A DNA stretch of 64,000 nt, from the NCBI GenBank assembly GCA_947473125.1, contig CANJDH010000004.1, positions 34,825 through 98,824 on the forward strand, in the 5' to 3' direction. The DNA comes from Burkholderiales bacterium. Lineage in GTDB: Bacteria > Pseudomonadota > Gammaproteobacteria > Burkholderiales > JAEUOS01. The notes beneath the pieces were generated by a model. The model did not search any database and was not told where the DNA came from. It saw nothing but the letters and a program-made list of their open reading frames with translations. The translations under genes were made by a program, and so were the position numbers. Shown in pieces: positions 51,475 to 60,147 of the stretch (positions are counted from its first letter, which is position 1; every line of letters starts with the position of its first letter).

Positions 51475-52755
51475 TCAGGGATACAGGCCGCGTTGTTCGC
51501 GCGCCGAGAGCACGCGACGGCAAGCGACCACGAAGGCCGCGGTGCGTAGCGACGCGCCCAGTTCGGTCGCGGTGCGCCAGATATGGTCGAAGGCGCCGGT
51601 AAGGATGCTGTCCATGCGGCGCGTGACTTCGTCTTCGGTCCAGAAAAACGAATTGAAATCCTGCACCCACTCGAAGTACGACACGATCACGCCGCCGGCA
51701 TTGGCGATCACGTCGGGCACCACCGTGATGCCGCGTTCGGCCAGCACCAGGTCGGCGGCGGGCGTGGTCGGGCCGTTGGCGCCTTCGAGCACCAGGCGCG
51801 TGCGCACCCGTGCGGCGCGCTCGGCAGTCAGCGACCCTTCGAGCGCAGCCGGGATCAACACGTCCGATTCGACCGACCAGAACGCTTCGCGGTCGATGGC
51901 TTCTGCCCCTGCGCAACCGGCCAGTGAACCGGTGCGTTGCTTGTGCGCCAGCGCCGCCGCGACGTCGATGCCGGCCGGGTTGAACAGCGACGCGCCACGG
52001 TCCTGCAAGGCGACAATGCGCGCGCCGTTCTCGACAAAGGCGCGTGCCGCCACCGCGCCGACGTTGCCGACGCCCTGCACCACAACCCGTGCGCCGGCCA
52101 GATGCAGGCCGATGCGCCGCGCCACCTCGCGGCCGATCACGTTGACGCCACGCCCGGTGGCATCCTGGCGACCCAGCGAGCCACCCAGCGCCACCGGCTT
52201 GCCGGTCACCATGCCGGTGGCCGAGGTGCCGGTGTTCATGGCGCAGGTGTCCATCATCCAGGCCATGATCTGCGCGTCCGTGTTCACATCCGGCGCCGGG
52301 ATGTCGCGATCCGGCCCGATCAACAGGCCGATCTCGCTGGTGTAGCGCCGCGTGAGGCGCTCGAGTTCCTTGCGCGACAGCCCCTTCGGGTCGACGCGGA
52401 TGCCGCCCTTGGCGCCGCCAAACGGCAGGTTGACGGCGGCGTTCTTGATCGTCATCCAGCCGGCCAGCGCCATCACTTCTTCGAGGGTGACGCCGGCGTC
52501 ATAGCGCACGCCGCCCTTGCCGGGCCCGCGCGACAGGTTGTGGTGTACCCGATAGCCCTCGAAGTGGGCAATGCGGCCGTCGTCCATTTCGATCGGGATG
52601 TCGACAATCAGCGCGCGGCGCGGCCGGCGCAGGGTTTCGGCAAAGCGCGCCAGCGGCCCCAGGTGCGGCGCGATGCTGTCGAGCGTCGCCAGGAACGTGC
52701 CCCACGGGCTGTCGGCGTGCGGCGTGATGAAGGAGAGCGACGGATACGAAGTCAT
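51475..52755 (-). CDS. Glu/Leu/Phe/Val dehydrogenase (glutamate dehydrogenase)
   Basis: A 426-aa enzyme that deaminates glutamate oxidatively (or aminates 2-oxoglutarate). It shows [19 protein letters not shown], catalytic-Lys segment [42 protein letters not shown] and the cofactor fold [17 protein letters not shown]. Length and motifs fit the hexameric NAD-type bacterial GDH. The acidic residue after the second cofactor strand (IVALQDR) is Asp, favouring NAD. An ion channel gene follows closely downstream. Confidence 0.94.
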   Translation of the reverse strand: MTSYPSLSFITPHADSPWGTFLATLDSIAPHLGPLARFAETLRRPRRALIVDIPIEMDDGRIAHFEGYRVHHNLSRGPGKGGVRYDAGVTLEEVMALAGWMTIKNAAVNLPFGGAKGGIRVDPKGLSRKELERLTRRYTSEIGLLIGPDRDIPAPDVNTDAQIMAWMMDTCAMNTGTSATGMVTGKPVALGGSLGRQDATGRGVNVIGREVARRIGLHLAGARVVVQGVGNVGAVAARAFVENGARIVALQDRGASLFNPAGIDVAAALAHKQRTGSLAGCAGAEAIDREAFWSVESDVLIPAALEGSLTAERAARVRTRLVLEGANGPTTPAADLVLAERGITVVPDVIANAGGVIVSYFEWVQDFNSFFWTEDEVTRRMDSILTGAFDHIWRTATELGASLRTAAFVVACRRVLSAREQRGLYP

Positions 52756-52916
52756 GGGGGCGAATCGGGTCTGGGTACGACCGGAGCGATGCGGCGATCA
52801 ACCCAGTATAGGCAGGCGTTCGCCATGGCGGTTGACTTGCATCAATCCTGGTTCGCGGCATTTTTCACCAGGTTGAATCGCCGAAACCGTTGGTGGACAA
52901 CGGTTTTATGGTATCA

Positions 52917-52950
52917 CCCCTTCAAGGGTCGCTCCTGAAGCGGATCTCCG
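52917..52950. repeat. REP-like motif (CGCTCCTGAAGCGGATCTCCGG)
   Basis: CCCTTCAAGGG is followed by TCGCTCCTGAAGCGGATCTCC, an imperfect version of CCGCTCC-N-GGAGCGGATTTC seen near 10.1 kb. It is intergenic, between the gdh start and the cytochrome c stop. The rest of this 245-bp gap holds no visible gene. Confidence 0.4.
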
Positions 52951-53001
52951 GATGTCGCCTTGGCCGGTTTTTGGCTGTGCGCGGCAACATGCACGGTGCC
53001 G

Positions 53002-53313
53002 TCAGCCCTTGCCGGTCGTCACCGGATACTTGTAATAGAGGCGGTTCAGGTGCTGCACCACTTCTTCGATATCGGCATCGCTCCAGCTCTGGCCGATATT
53101 GCCCTGCCAGCGCCGCACCTGCGCCCGCAAACCCGGCAGGTCCGCGGCGTTGCGCTTGTCGCGCCAGTGCATTTGCGTGGTGTGGCACGCCACACAGAAC
53201 GTCGAGTAGAGCAGTTCGCCGCGCGACCGGGCTGCCTGATCCTGCGCCATGACGGGCACGCTCAGGGCCGCGAGCAATCCGAATGACAACAGAAGTGTGC
53301 GGATCGGACGCAT
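53002..53313 (-). CDS. small periplasmic c-type cytochrome
   Basis: A 103-aa protein with signal peptide (TLLLSFGLLAALSVPVMAQ) and a single haem motif STFCVACHTTQMHW. No clear distal Met in the usual place is obvious; candidates are M in TTQMHW. It has the short C-terminal helix EEVVQHLNRLYYKYP typical of class I cytochrome c. ATG 53313 has GAAGG upstream. It lies 74 bp downstream of the hydroxyacid dehydrogenase on the same strand and may or may not belong to that operon. Confidence 0.88.
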   Translation of the reverse strand: MRPIRTLLLSFGLLAALSVPVMAQDQAARSRGELLYSTFCVACHTTQMHWRDKRNAADLPGLRAQVRRWQGNIGQSWSDADIEEVVQHLNRLYYKYPVTTGKG

Positions 53314-53387
53314 GATATTGGTGCCTTCAGTGCAAGTGGATTCCCGATGATGGTACATCCACCCGAGAGCGTATAGTAATCCGCGCC

Positions 53388-54431
53388 TCAACCCTCCCAT
53401 GCCGCAACAGCTGGCGCATGGGTCTGACGCGTGTGTTTCATCACCTCCGGGTTGAGCAGATGCGCCGGGTGATCTCCCCGCATGATGTGGATCACCTGCT
53501 GTGCGCTGAGGATGGCTCGCTCGCGATGGGCCTCGCGCGATGCGCCGGCCACATGCGGGGAGAGCAGGACGTGGTCCATGCCAAACAAAGCGTTACTCGA
53601 TCCAAGCGGCTCGTGCTCGAAAACGTCCAGCGCAGCACCAGCGAGGCGACGCTCGCGCAACATCAGCTCGAGCGCAGCGTGATCCACCAGACTGCCCCGC
53701 GATACATTAATCAGAAACGCGTGGGCAGGCAAAGCCGTCAGTTGCGCCTTTCCGATCAGGTGGCGCGTCGCCGGCGTCGCCGGCGCGGTGATCACCAGAA
53801 AATCGACCTGCCCGCACAGTGCTGCAAGGTCGTCCACGCGTTCGGTCTCCAGTGCGTCAAAGCGCGACGCGGGCGTGGTGGGACTGTAAGCAACAATGGT
53901 CATGCCAAACCCGTCACGGCAAATCCGCGCAACGCGGCTGCCAATCGCTCCCAATCCGACGATGCCGAGGCGCTTGCCGGACAATTCCGGGCCTGGCTCG
54001 CTAAAGAATGCCTCGCGACACGACCAGCCGTCACGACGCAAGGTGCGGTCTGCCAGAGCCAGGCGCCTGGCCAGGCCGAGCATCATGCCGACCGCATGCT
54101 CGGCCACCGCTCCCGCGCCCACGCCGGGACAGTTCACCACGGCAATGCCAAGGTGTGAGGCAGTCTGCAAATCGATGTTATCGATACCGGCCGAGGCGGC
54201 TGCAATCACGCGTAACGCCGGCATGCGTTGCAGCAGATCGGCCCCCACGGCACCGGGCAGGCGTACGCACAGCACCTGCGATTGTGCGAGCGTCAGCGCA
54301 TCGGCATGCGGTGTAGGTGCCGCTGGCACACACCGGATACGCGCCCCAGCCGACGCAAGCATGGCATGCCCGGCCGGATCGCCCATGGCATTCAACAGCA
54401 GGGCGTTGAATGCCTTCGCGTGGCTGCTCAC
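53388..54431 (-). CDS. D-2-hydroxyacid dehydrogenase family protein
   Basis: A 347-aa NAD-dependent dehydrogenase: AASAGIDNIDL (substrate loop), GKRLGIVGLGAIGSRVARIC (NAD fold), catalytic Arg in FLINVSRGSLVDHA, Glu in FEHEPLG and His in LLSPHVAGAS. All three catalytic residues are kept, unlike the homologue at 28108. GTG 54431 is chosen since it overlaps the TauD stop by 4 bp (GTGA); the track ORF starts 99 bp further upstream, inside TauD. It ends the long IclR-side operon and probably oxidises or reduces a hydroxy/oxo-acid intermediate. Confidence 0.89.
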   Translation of the reverse strand: MSSHAKAFNALLLNAMGDPAGHAMLASAGARIRCVPAAPTPHADALTLAQSQVLCVRLPGAVGADLLQRMPALRVIAAASAGIDNIDLQTASHLGIAVVNCPGVGAGAVAEHAVGMMLGLARRLALADRTLRRDGWSCREAFFSEPGPELSGKRLGIVGLGAIGSRVARICRDGFGMTIVAYSPTTPASRFDALETERVDDLAALCGQVDFLVITAPATPATRHLIGKAQLTALPAHAFLINVSRGSLVDHAALELMLRERRLAGAALDVFEHEPLGSSNALFGMDHVLLSPHVAGASREAHRERAILSAQQVIHIMRGDHPAHLLNPEVMKHTRQTHAPAVAAWEG

Positions 54432-55327
54432 ACCGGACGCGTGCCCCGGATCGTGGTGCGATGCATGTGCCGACGCAGTGGCAATTGGTAGTCGCCAATT
54501 GCCTGGTGCATCGACGAGCAGTTGTCCCACATGACCAGGTCGCCCAGCTTCCAGCGATGCCGGTAAACATACTGGGGTTGAATGATGTGGTCGATCAGGC
54601 TTTTGAGAAGCGCACGTCCCTCTTCGAGTGGCATGCCGACCACCTCGCTGGTAATCAGTTCGCTTGCATAAAGGGACTTGCGCCCGGTAATCGGATGGGT
54701 GCGCACCAGCGGATGGTCGACGTCCGGCACTTCGACCTTGGCCTTGTCGCGCTGCGCCTTGAGGTGGGCGAGCGTGGCGGAGTCAATATTCCCAGGATCC
54801 GCCTCCGCCTGGGCGGCCGCTGCGGCGGAACGCGCGCTGAAACTGTTGACAGCGCGCAGGCCGGTGATGCGTGCCTTCACGGAATCAGGCAGACCGTCGT
54901 AAGCCGCAGCAGTGCTGGCGAACAGGGTATCGCCAAGCGGTTCGCCGTTTTGCATTGGCACTTCAAGCGCATACAGGAATGCCCCGCGGGAGGGCTCCGG
55001 CATGAAGCACATGTCGCTGTGCCACATCCGCCCGGCATCGGCCATGCCGATCGGCTTGCCGTTTTCAATGATGTTTGAGACCACGAAAATTTCCGGGTTG
55101 CCCGGCAGGTTGTACGCATCAATGACGAATTTTTCGAGCCCGCCAAATCTGCGACTGAACGCCAGTTGTTGCTCCGGCGTGAGCGTCTGGCCGGTCACGA
55201 CCACGACGCCGTAGGTGTTCCATGCGTCTTCAATCGCCTTGAATTCGGCATCGCTCAAATTGGCCAAATCAACGCCATGGATCTTGTGGCCCAGCGGGGC
55301 AGAGGTGTATTCGATGCGCAGGCTCAT
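54428..55327 (-). CDS. TauD/TfdA family Fe(II)/2-oxoglutarate dioxygenase
   Basis: A 299-aa oxygenase. The iron ligands are His103 and Asp105 in MWHSDMCFMP and His274 in SSMHQAIGDY; the 2-oxoglutarate Arg is in the terminal LRRHMHRTTIRG. N-terminal IHGVDLANLSDAEF is typical of TauD/TfdA. Start ATG 55327 replaces the longer track start. Members oxidise taurine, 2,4-D, and other sulfonates or ethers, usually releasing an aldehyde or keto acid. Here it is cotranscribed with a class II aldolase upstream and a hydroxyacid dehydrogenase downstream (4-bp overlap), so substrate hydroxylation within that pathway is likely. Confidence 0.93.
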   Translation of the reverse strand: MSLRIEYTSAPLGHKIHGVDLANLSDAEFKAIEDAWNTYGVVVVTGQTLTPEQQLAFSRRFGGLEKFVIDAYNLPGNPEIFVVSNIIENGKPIGMADAGRMWHSDMCFMPEPSRGAFLYALEVPMQNGEPLGDTLFASTAAAYDGLPDSVKARITGLRAVNSFSARSAAAAAQAEADPGNIDSATLAHLKAQRDKAKVEVPDVDHPLVRTHPITGRKSLYASELITSEVVGMPLEEGRALLKSLIDHIIQPQYVYRHRWKLGDLVMWDNCSSMHQAIGDYQLPLRRHMHRTTIRGTRPV

Positions 55328-55402
55328 GACAGGGTTCCCATTTGAGATGATTGGAATCGAGATGGATGGAATCGAATTGATGGAGCCAGCGGCCACCGGG
55401 GT

Positions 55403-56185
55403 TCAATCTCGGTACGAACGATCCTCGCGATCAATCGCACGCAGCATCGCCGGCCACTCGAGCTCACCATAGGTGCGCCGCACCCCGGGGGTATAGAGCG
55501 TGGCGGTCTGTCTGGCAACTTCTTCGTCAGGCAAATTGAGTTCGGTGCGCGCACTCATGGCGTCAACCTGCGCCTTGCATGCCATCTCGAGCCAGTACAT
55601 GTTGTTGAAGGCCTCGGCAATGCTGCGACCGGCAGTCATCAGGCCGTGGTTGCGCATGATCATCACATCGGTGCTGCCCAGATTGTTGATCAGGCGCACG
55701 CGCTCAGCCACGTTGATGGCCGGGCCTTCGTAGTCGTGGTAACTCACCCGCCCGTAAAAGCGCATCGCAGTCTGCGTCAAGGGCAGAAGCCCGCACTTCA
55801 TGGCCGACACCGCCATGCCGGCGCGCGTGTGGGTGTGGATGACACAAGCCACATCCGGCCGTGCCGAATGCACGGCGCCGTGGATCACGAAGCCGGCCGG
55901 ATTCTGGTCGTAGGCCACGTCGGGCCGGAGGATGACCTTGCCCTCCAGGTCAATTTTGTACATATCCGACGCACGCATTTCGTCGTACAGCATGCCGTAG
56001 GGATTGATCAGTACCTGGTCATGGTGGCCGGGAACACGCACCGTGATGTGGTTGTAGGTGAGGTCGGACATTCCGTATTTGGCGATCAGCCGGAAACAAG
56101 CGGCCAAATCCACGCGGGCGTTCCATTCTTCTTCGCTCACCTGCTGCCGGATCGTCAAGGTGTGTGCTGCCGGGAGTACGGACAT
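55403..56185 (-). CDS. class II aldolase/adducin family protein
   Basis: A 260-aa zinc-dependent aldolase or decarboxylase. Metal ligands are in VIHTHTRAGMAVSA (two His) and the third His in MIMRNHGLMTAG; YNHITVRVPGHHDQVLINPYGML and the GFVIHGAVHSARPDV segment are typical of the family. ATG 56185 has AAGGAGA upstream. Cytoplasmic. It may cleave a sugar- or hydroxyacid-type intermediate. It is the fifth gene after the IclR-side promoter, between the D-glutamate-cyclase-like and TauD genes. Confidence 0.92.
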   Translation of the reverse strand: MSVLPAAHTLTIRQQVSEEEWNARVDLAACFRLIAKYGMSDLTYNHITVRVPGHHDQVLINPYGMLYDEMRASDMYKIDLEGKVILRPDVAYDQNPAGFVIHGAVHSARPDVACVIHTHTRAGMAVSAMKCGLLPLTQTAMRFYGRVSYHDYEGPAINVAERVRLINNLGSTDVMIMRNHGLMTAGRSIAEAFNNMYWLEMACKAQVDAMSARTELNLPDEEVARQTATLYTPGVRRTYGELEWPAMLRAIDREDRSYRD

Positions 56186-56213
56186 GACTTTCTCCTTGGA
56201 GGGTTCCACAGAC

Positions 56214-57227
56214 TCATGCAGTCAGGCGGGCCATCTGCAGGACCTCCCGCACGAGCGTAAAAATGGCATGGTTGCCGTCGAGCGATACGTCGTCAACGCT
56301 GGGCACGGCCAGTCCGGTGTAGCCGTCAAAAGCGCCACCGGCAAGCGCCCCATGGATGGCCGCTTCGGCAGCATCCCATTCCGGCATGAGGTCCAGGCGC
56401 CGGAGCGCAATGCACAGGGCAGCCGCGATCGCGTAGGCGCCCCAGTTAGACACGGAGGCCGGCAGCATGTAATCCACATCGGTGGCATTGAGAATGCCGC
56501 CTTTGCATGGGCAACCGCAATCACGGCCGTAGGGGTGGGTCGCCTCAAGAAAGCTGCGCAGACGCCCGAAGCCAATTTCATTGCCGCCATCTCCCACCGC
56601 TACGGTGAGGATGCCGCGCGCGCGGGCCGCGTCGGCAAGCTGGTGCGCGTGGGCGACCCAATCGGGCGCCTTGGGTTTGCCCGTGCTGTTGTGAAAAATA
56701 CCGTGCGCATTGGGGCCCGGCTTTTCAATGAAAAATACGGCAGCGATATTGGTGTGCTGCCCGAGGAACGCATCAACAAAGCGCTGGCCGGCCTCGGCAC
56801 CGGTCGGATAGGCCAGTACTTTCGCGGCATTACTGCGTTGCTGCCACGCCCCCGGCTCCAGAACCGGCGAGCCGGCAGCTTCGACGGAACGCCGCACGCC
56901 ATCTTCGAACGGCGCTTCGGTCAGCACGCAAGAACGCACACCGAGCGCGCCAAAGACACGGCACAGCAGCGCCACGCCGGGCGGGCCATCGGTCTCGCCC
57001 TTTGGCAGCCAGACCGGATTGCCGGTTCCGGTGACCAGCACCACGGTGCTGTCCGGCCTGGAGATCGCCTGTTCCAATGCCTGCGCAATCTGGCCGCACA
57101 GGGGAGCGTCGCCATGCGCCTGGCGTGCCGCCTGATAGCGCAACCGCGTGCCGCCTTGCTGGGTCGGTTTTTTCTTGAACTCGAGGTTGGCGATCTGATC
57201 GAGATACTCGTAATACCACTGCGTCAC
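56214..57227 (-). CDS. D-glutamate cyclase-like protein (DUF4392)
   Basis: A 337-aa protein whose second half matches DUF4392, the catalytic domain of D-glutamate cyclase: VTGTGNPVWLPKGETDGPPGVALL, FIEKPGPNAHGIFHNSTG, TVAVGDGGNEIGFGRLR and NWGAYAIAAALC. In mammals the enzyme interconverts D-glutamate and 5-oxo-D-proline. GTG 57227, 4 bp after the upstream stop, is the only in-frame start that avoids overlap with that gene; the track ORF adds unrelated sequence. Placement between a 3-hydroxyisobutyrate-dehydrogenase-like gene and a class II aldolase is unexpected and points to a ring-opening or cyclisation step in an unknown catabolic route (inference). Confidence 0.82.
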   Translation of the reverse strand: MTQWYYEYLDQIANLEFKKKPTQQGGTRLRYQAARQAHGDAPLCGQIAQALEQAISRPDSTVVLVTGTGNPVWLPKGETDGPPGVALLCRVFGALGVRSCVLTEAPFEDGVRRSVEAAGSPVLEPGAWQQRSNAAKVLAYPTGAEAGQRFVDAFLGQHTNIAAVFFIEKPGPNAHGIFHNSTGKPKAPDWVAHAHQLADAARARGILTVAVGDGGNEIGFGRLRSFLEATHPYGRDCGCPCKGGILNATDVDYMLPASVSNWGAYAIAAALCIALRRLDLMPEWDAAEAAIHGALAGGAFDGYTGLAVPSVDDVSLDGNHAIFTLVREVLQMARLTA

Positions 57228-57231
57228 GGCA

Positions 57232-58128
57232 TCATTCCTTTGGCGGAGTACCCTGGAAGGAAATGTCGAGCCAGCGCTCCCATAACTTTGAAATCGAGGC
57301 GTAGTCGAGGCCGGCCAGCCCTTCACCCATCGCCATTTCGTAGACGCTGTGCGAGGCCTGCAATGTGAACAGGGGTACGCCCATGGCACGCCCAAACTGC
57401 ATGGCCAAAGCGGAGTCCTTGCACGCATTGGCGGTATTCATGCCGCCTTCAAAATCCTGGCCAAGAATGCGTTCGCCGAGCCGATGCGTGAGCGGCCGCA
57501 GCAAGCCGGACTCGCGGCGCATCAGTTTGTAGAACAGCTCGATCGGCATGCCGGCCTTGACGCACATTGCCCCTGCTTCGAGCAGCATCACCATCGTGGT
57601 GTGGGCCACGGCATTGACCACCAGTTTGGCGCGCATGCCATTGCCGGTCGGGCCGAGGAAGAAAATCTCCTCGGCGATCGACTCCAGTATCGACTTGACG
57701 CGGTCGTAGTCGGCTTGCGATCCGCCAACCAGAAACGTGGTCTGCCCGCTGGTCAGCTTTTTCACCCCGCCCACGATCGCCGAATCCATGACCGTCGCGC
57801 CATGCGGCGAAAAGAACGTCACCAGGGCATCGATGTCGTCCGGACCAACCGTGCTGCTCTCGACGATCAAGCGACCTTGGAGCGCCCCCTCGGACAGACT
57901 GCGTGCTGCTGCTAGCGATGCCTCAGGCGTGGGCAGCGACAGCAGGATGATGTCGGTGGCATTGGCGACACCGGCGGCGGAGTCAACAACGCGTACACCG
58001 GCATCCCGGGCCAGCGCGCATCGGGCCGCGTCACGGTCGTAACCGACGACGTCGCATTTTTTCAGGAGGGCAGTTGCCAGGCTCAGCCCGGCATTGCCCA
58101 GGCCAATCAGGCCAACCAGCGGTTTCAT
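57232..58128 (-). CDS. NAD(P)-dependent oxidoreductase, 3-hydroxyisobutyrate dehydrogenase family
   Basis: A 298-aa beta-hydroxyacid dehydrogenase. The cofactor fold is VGLIGLGNAGLSLATALLK, the substrate motif is VMDSAIVGGVKKLTSGQTTFLVGG (replacing the usual DAPVSGG), the catalytic Lys lies in GNGMRAKLVVNAV, and EGGMNTANACKDSALAM follows. The Asp-Arg after the first fold (VGYDRD) favours NADP less clearly. It overlaps the MBL hydrolase gene by 4 bp upstream and is 4 bp from the DUF4392 gene downstream, so it is firmly in the operon. Confidence 0.92.
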   Translation of the reverse strand: MKPLVGLIGLGNAGLSLATALLKKCDVVGYDRDAARCALARDAGVRVVDSAAGVANATDIILLSLPTPEASLAAARSLSEGALQGRLIVESSTVGPDDIDALVTFFSPHGATVMDSAIVGGVKKLTSGQTTFLVGGSQADYDRVKSILESIAEEIFFLGPTGNGMRAKLVVNAVAHTTMVMLLEAGAMCVKAGMPIELFYKLMRRESGLLRPLTHRLGERILGQDFEGGMNTANACKDSALAMQFGRAMGVPLFTLQASHSVYEMAMGEGLAGLDYASISKLWERWLDISFQGTPPKE

Positions 58129-58934
58129 GGGTTTTGCTGCTCCGTAGAAGATTGACGTGCGTCGTCATACAGCGATGCATCGTGTTCGAGCCACCAGGTG
58201 GGGAAAAAGGGCACGCGGGTTGCGACCACGTCGGTCCAGTTGCCGGAGAGCTTGCGCTCGAGAAGAGCAACATGCGCGAACGCCCGCGACATCACAAAGT
58301 GCTTGTGGCCGGGTAGCAGCACGTCCACCTTGAGCCGGTCGAGACGGCGTACCGAATCGCGGTAGGCACGAAAATCGGTTTCAGCATTGACCGTACCGTG
58401 TCCGCCCTCGGCAAAGCAGGTATCGCCACCAAAGAGCACGGTCCGCCCGTCGAACCTCGTTACCAGGGAAATTGAGTCGTTACTGTGCCCGGGCGTGTGG
58501 ATAACCTCGAGCTCGAGCGCACCGACCCGGATGACATCTCCATCGTCGAGCGGGTACTCCACCTGCGCCGCCTCCGAAGGAATACCGTGTTTCTCGACAT
58601 GTGACGTGGGCCACTTTGTTTTCTCGAGCGTGTCGACACCTAGGCGATGCACGGCCAGGGCCGCACCGGTCTCACGCTTCCACCAAGCCGCGCCACGCCC
58701 ATGATCCCAGTGGGAGTGGGTCAGGATGAGCTTTTTGATGGAAGCGAGCGCGATGCCGTCGGCAAGGATGCGCTCTTTCATCAACTCCGGTTCAATGCCG
58801 CTGCCAACGTCAATCAGTGCCGCTTCGCCGCTACTTTCGATCAAATAGACGTGCGAGTCGCACGGATGCGACAAGCCCACGCCACCACCGCCGACCATAT
58901 AGATCGCCGCATTCGGCGCCGACATGATTTTCAT
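58125..58934 (-). CDS. MBL-fold metallo-hydrolase
   Basis: A 269-aa metallo-beta-lactamase-fold enzyme: LILTHSHWDHGRGAAWWKRE (HxHxDH), IHTPGHSNDSISLV (third His), VLFGGDTCFAEGGHG (bridging Asp) and VLLPGHKHFVMS (last His). The active site is complete. ATG 58934 (or 58925) lies 11 bp after the TctC stop; the track start at 59168 is within that receptor gene. The enzyme probably hydrolyses an ester, lactone or thioester in the pathway. It overlaps the next gene by ATGA. Confidence 0.9.
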   Translation of the reverse strand: MKIMSAPNAAIYMVGGGGVGLSHPCDSHVYLIESSGEAALIDVGSGIEPELMKERILADGIALASIKKLILTHSHWDHGRGAAWWKRETGAALAVHRLGVDTLEKTKWPTSHVEKHGIPSEAAQVEYPLDDGDVIRVGALELEVIHTPGHSNDSISLVTRFDGRTVLFGGDTCFAEGGHGTVNAETDFRAYRDSVRRLDRLKVDVLLPGHKHFVMSRAFAHVALLERKLSGNWTDVVATRVPFFPTWWLEHDASLYDDARQSSTEQQNP

Positions 58935-58945
58935 GTTGAACGTGG

Positions 58946-59929
58946 TCAGTTGACGACGGCACCGGAGTACTTCACAACCTCGGCCCACTTCTTGATTTCG
59001 CGCTGGATGTGTGCCGCCAGCTGCGCCGGGCTCGAGCCGATCGGCACCGCCCCCTGCCCCATCAATTTCTCGCGAACGTCGGGCATGGCCACGACACGCG
59101 CAACGTCGGTCGAGATTTTCTGGATGATGTCCTTGCTGGTCCCGGCGGGAGCAAGCACGCCGTACCACGAGCCGACGTCATACCCGGCCACACCGCTCTC
59201 CTGCATGCTGGGCAGGTCCGGCAGTGCGCGATTGCGCTCCGGGCTTGTCACGGCGAGCGCCCTGAGCTTGCCCGATTTGATGTGCGGCAGTGCCGATGGC
59301 AGGGCATCGAAAGTCATCTGGATCTGGCCTGACAGCAAATCCGTGAGCATGGTCGAGGTGCCCTTGTACGGTACGTGGACAGTCTTGACGCCGGCGAGTG
59401 CATTGAACATTTCGCCGGCAAGGTGGTGCGAGCTGCCATTGCCGGACGAGCCGAAATTGACCTTGCCCGGATTGGCCTTGGCAAAAGCGATCAGCTCGGC
59501 AACCGAGCTCACCGGCAGAGAAGAGTGAACCAGCAAGACACTGACTGTCGAAGCGGCAAGCGATATCGGCTCAAAATCCTTGACCGGCTCATAGGGCAGC
59601 TTGGCAAACAGGCTTGGATTGATGCCGTGCGTCCCGACGGTCGACATGAGCAGGGTGTAGCCGTCGGCCGGCGCCTTGGCACCGGCCTCTACCCCGACGT
59701 TGCCACCGCTCCCGCCGCGGTTGTCGACGATCACCGCCACTTTCCACAGTTCGCTCAACTTCGCTGCGACGATCCGGGTTACCGCATCGCTTGCGCCGCC
59801 TGCCGTGTAAGGCACAATGAACCGGACCTGCCGCTCCGGATAATCAGCAGCACTTGCCGCGCCGCCCATCGCGAGACAAGCGGGCAGGACAAGACCCCAA
59901 AGCAGATTTACCAGAAAATGCGGGCGCAT
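58946..59929 (-). CDS. Bug/TctC family substrate-binding protein (IclR-linked, left arm)
   Basis: A 327-aa receptor with signal peptide (LWGLVLPACLAMGGAASA), then YPERQVRFIVPYTAGGASDAV, TVGTHGINPSLFAKLPYEPV, NFGSSGNGSSHHLAGEMFN, VPYKGTSTMLTDLLSGQIQM and LPDLPSMQESGVAGYDVGSW. ATG 59929 has AAGGAGA. It is strikingly similar to the receptor at 61024 on the other side of iclR, sharing whole stretches such as SSGNGSSHHLAGEMFN. It is the first gene of the left operon and defines the pathway's uptake step; no TctAB is present. Confidence 0.94.
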   Translation of the reverse strand: MRPHFLVNLLWGLVLPACLAMGGAASAADYPERQVRFIVPYTAGGASDAVTRIVAAKLSELWKVAVIVDNRGGSGGNVGVEAGAKAPADGYTLLMSTVGTHGINPSLFAKLPYEPVKDFEPISLAASTVSVLLVHSSLPVSSVAELIAFAKANPGKVNFGSSGNGSSHHLAGEMFNALAGVKTVHVPYKGTSTMLTDLLSGQIQMTFDALPSALPHIKSGKLRALAVTSPERNRALPDLPSMQESGVAGYDVGSWYGVLAPAGTSKDIIQKISTDVARVVAMPDVREKLMGQGAVPIGSSPAQLAAHIQREIKKWAEVVKYSGAVVN

Positions 59930-59995
59930 GTTTGTCTCCTTGATGGTTGTGTTGAGGCGCATCGGCGTTCCGGATTTCACTCACGCCATGCCCTT

Positions 59996-60016
59996 ATGTG
60001 CATATTGTGAACAATG
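59996..60016. promoter_or_regulatory. IclR-type operator, copy 1
   Basis: ATGTGCATATTGTGAACAAT followed by G is a 21-bp site repeated nearly exactly at 60106. Inside it TGTgCA and TGaACA form an imperfect dyad (TGTNCA-N5-TGNACA), as expected for an IclR-family dimer. It lies 67 bp upstream of the left TctC start. Confidence 0.72.
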
Positions 60017-60105
60017 CCGAAATTTGTCCTTGCCGGGCACTTGCTGTTATGGGATCGCATTCTCGTCGTTTTGGCAGCAGCTTGCAAATGATAGTTCGCG
60101 GTAAT

Positions 60106-60126
60106 ATGTGCATATTGTGAACATTG
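60106..60126. promoter_or_regulatory. IclR-type operator, copy 2
   Basis: ATGTGCATATTGTGAACATT followed by G differs from copy 1 at one base. The two copies are 110 bp apart in direct orientation, close to an integral number of helical turns, which would suit looping or co-operative binding. It covers the TTG codon at 60124, arguing that the regulator gene really starts further down at GTG 60148. Confidence 0.72.
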
Positions 60127-60147
60127 CACTTCGTGAGGCAAACTGTC

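Noticed and set aside
60124-60147. TTG 60124 as start of the IclR gene
   Set aside because: It lies inside the second operator copy and has no ribosome site; GTG 60148 is preceded by GAGG.
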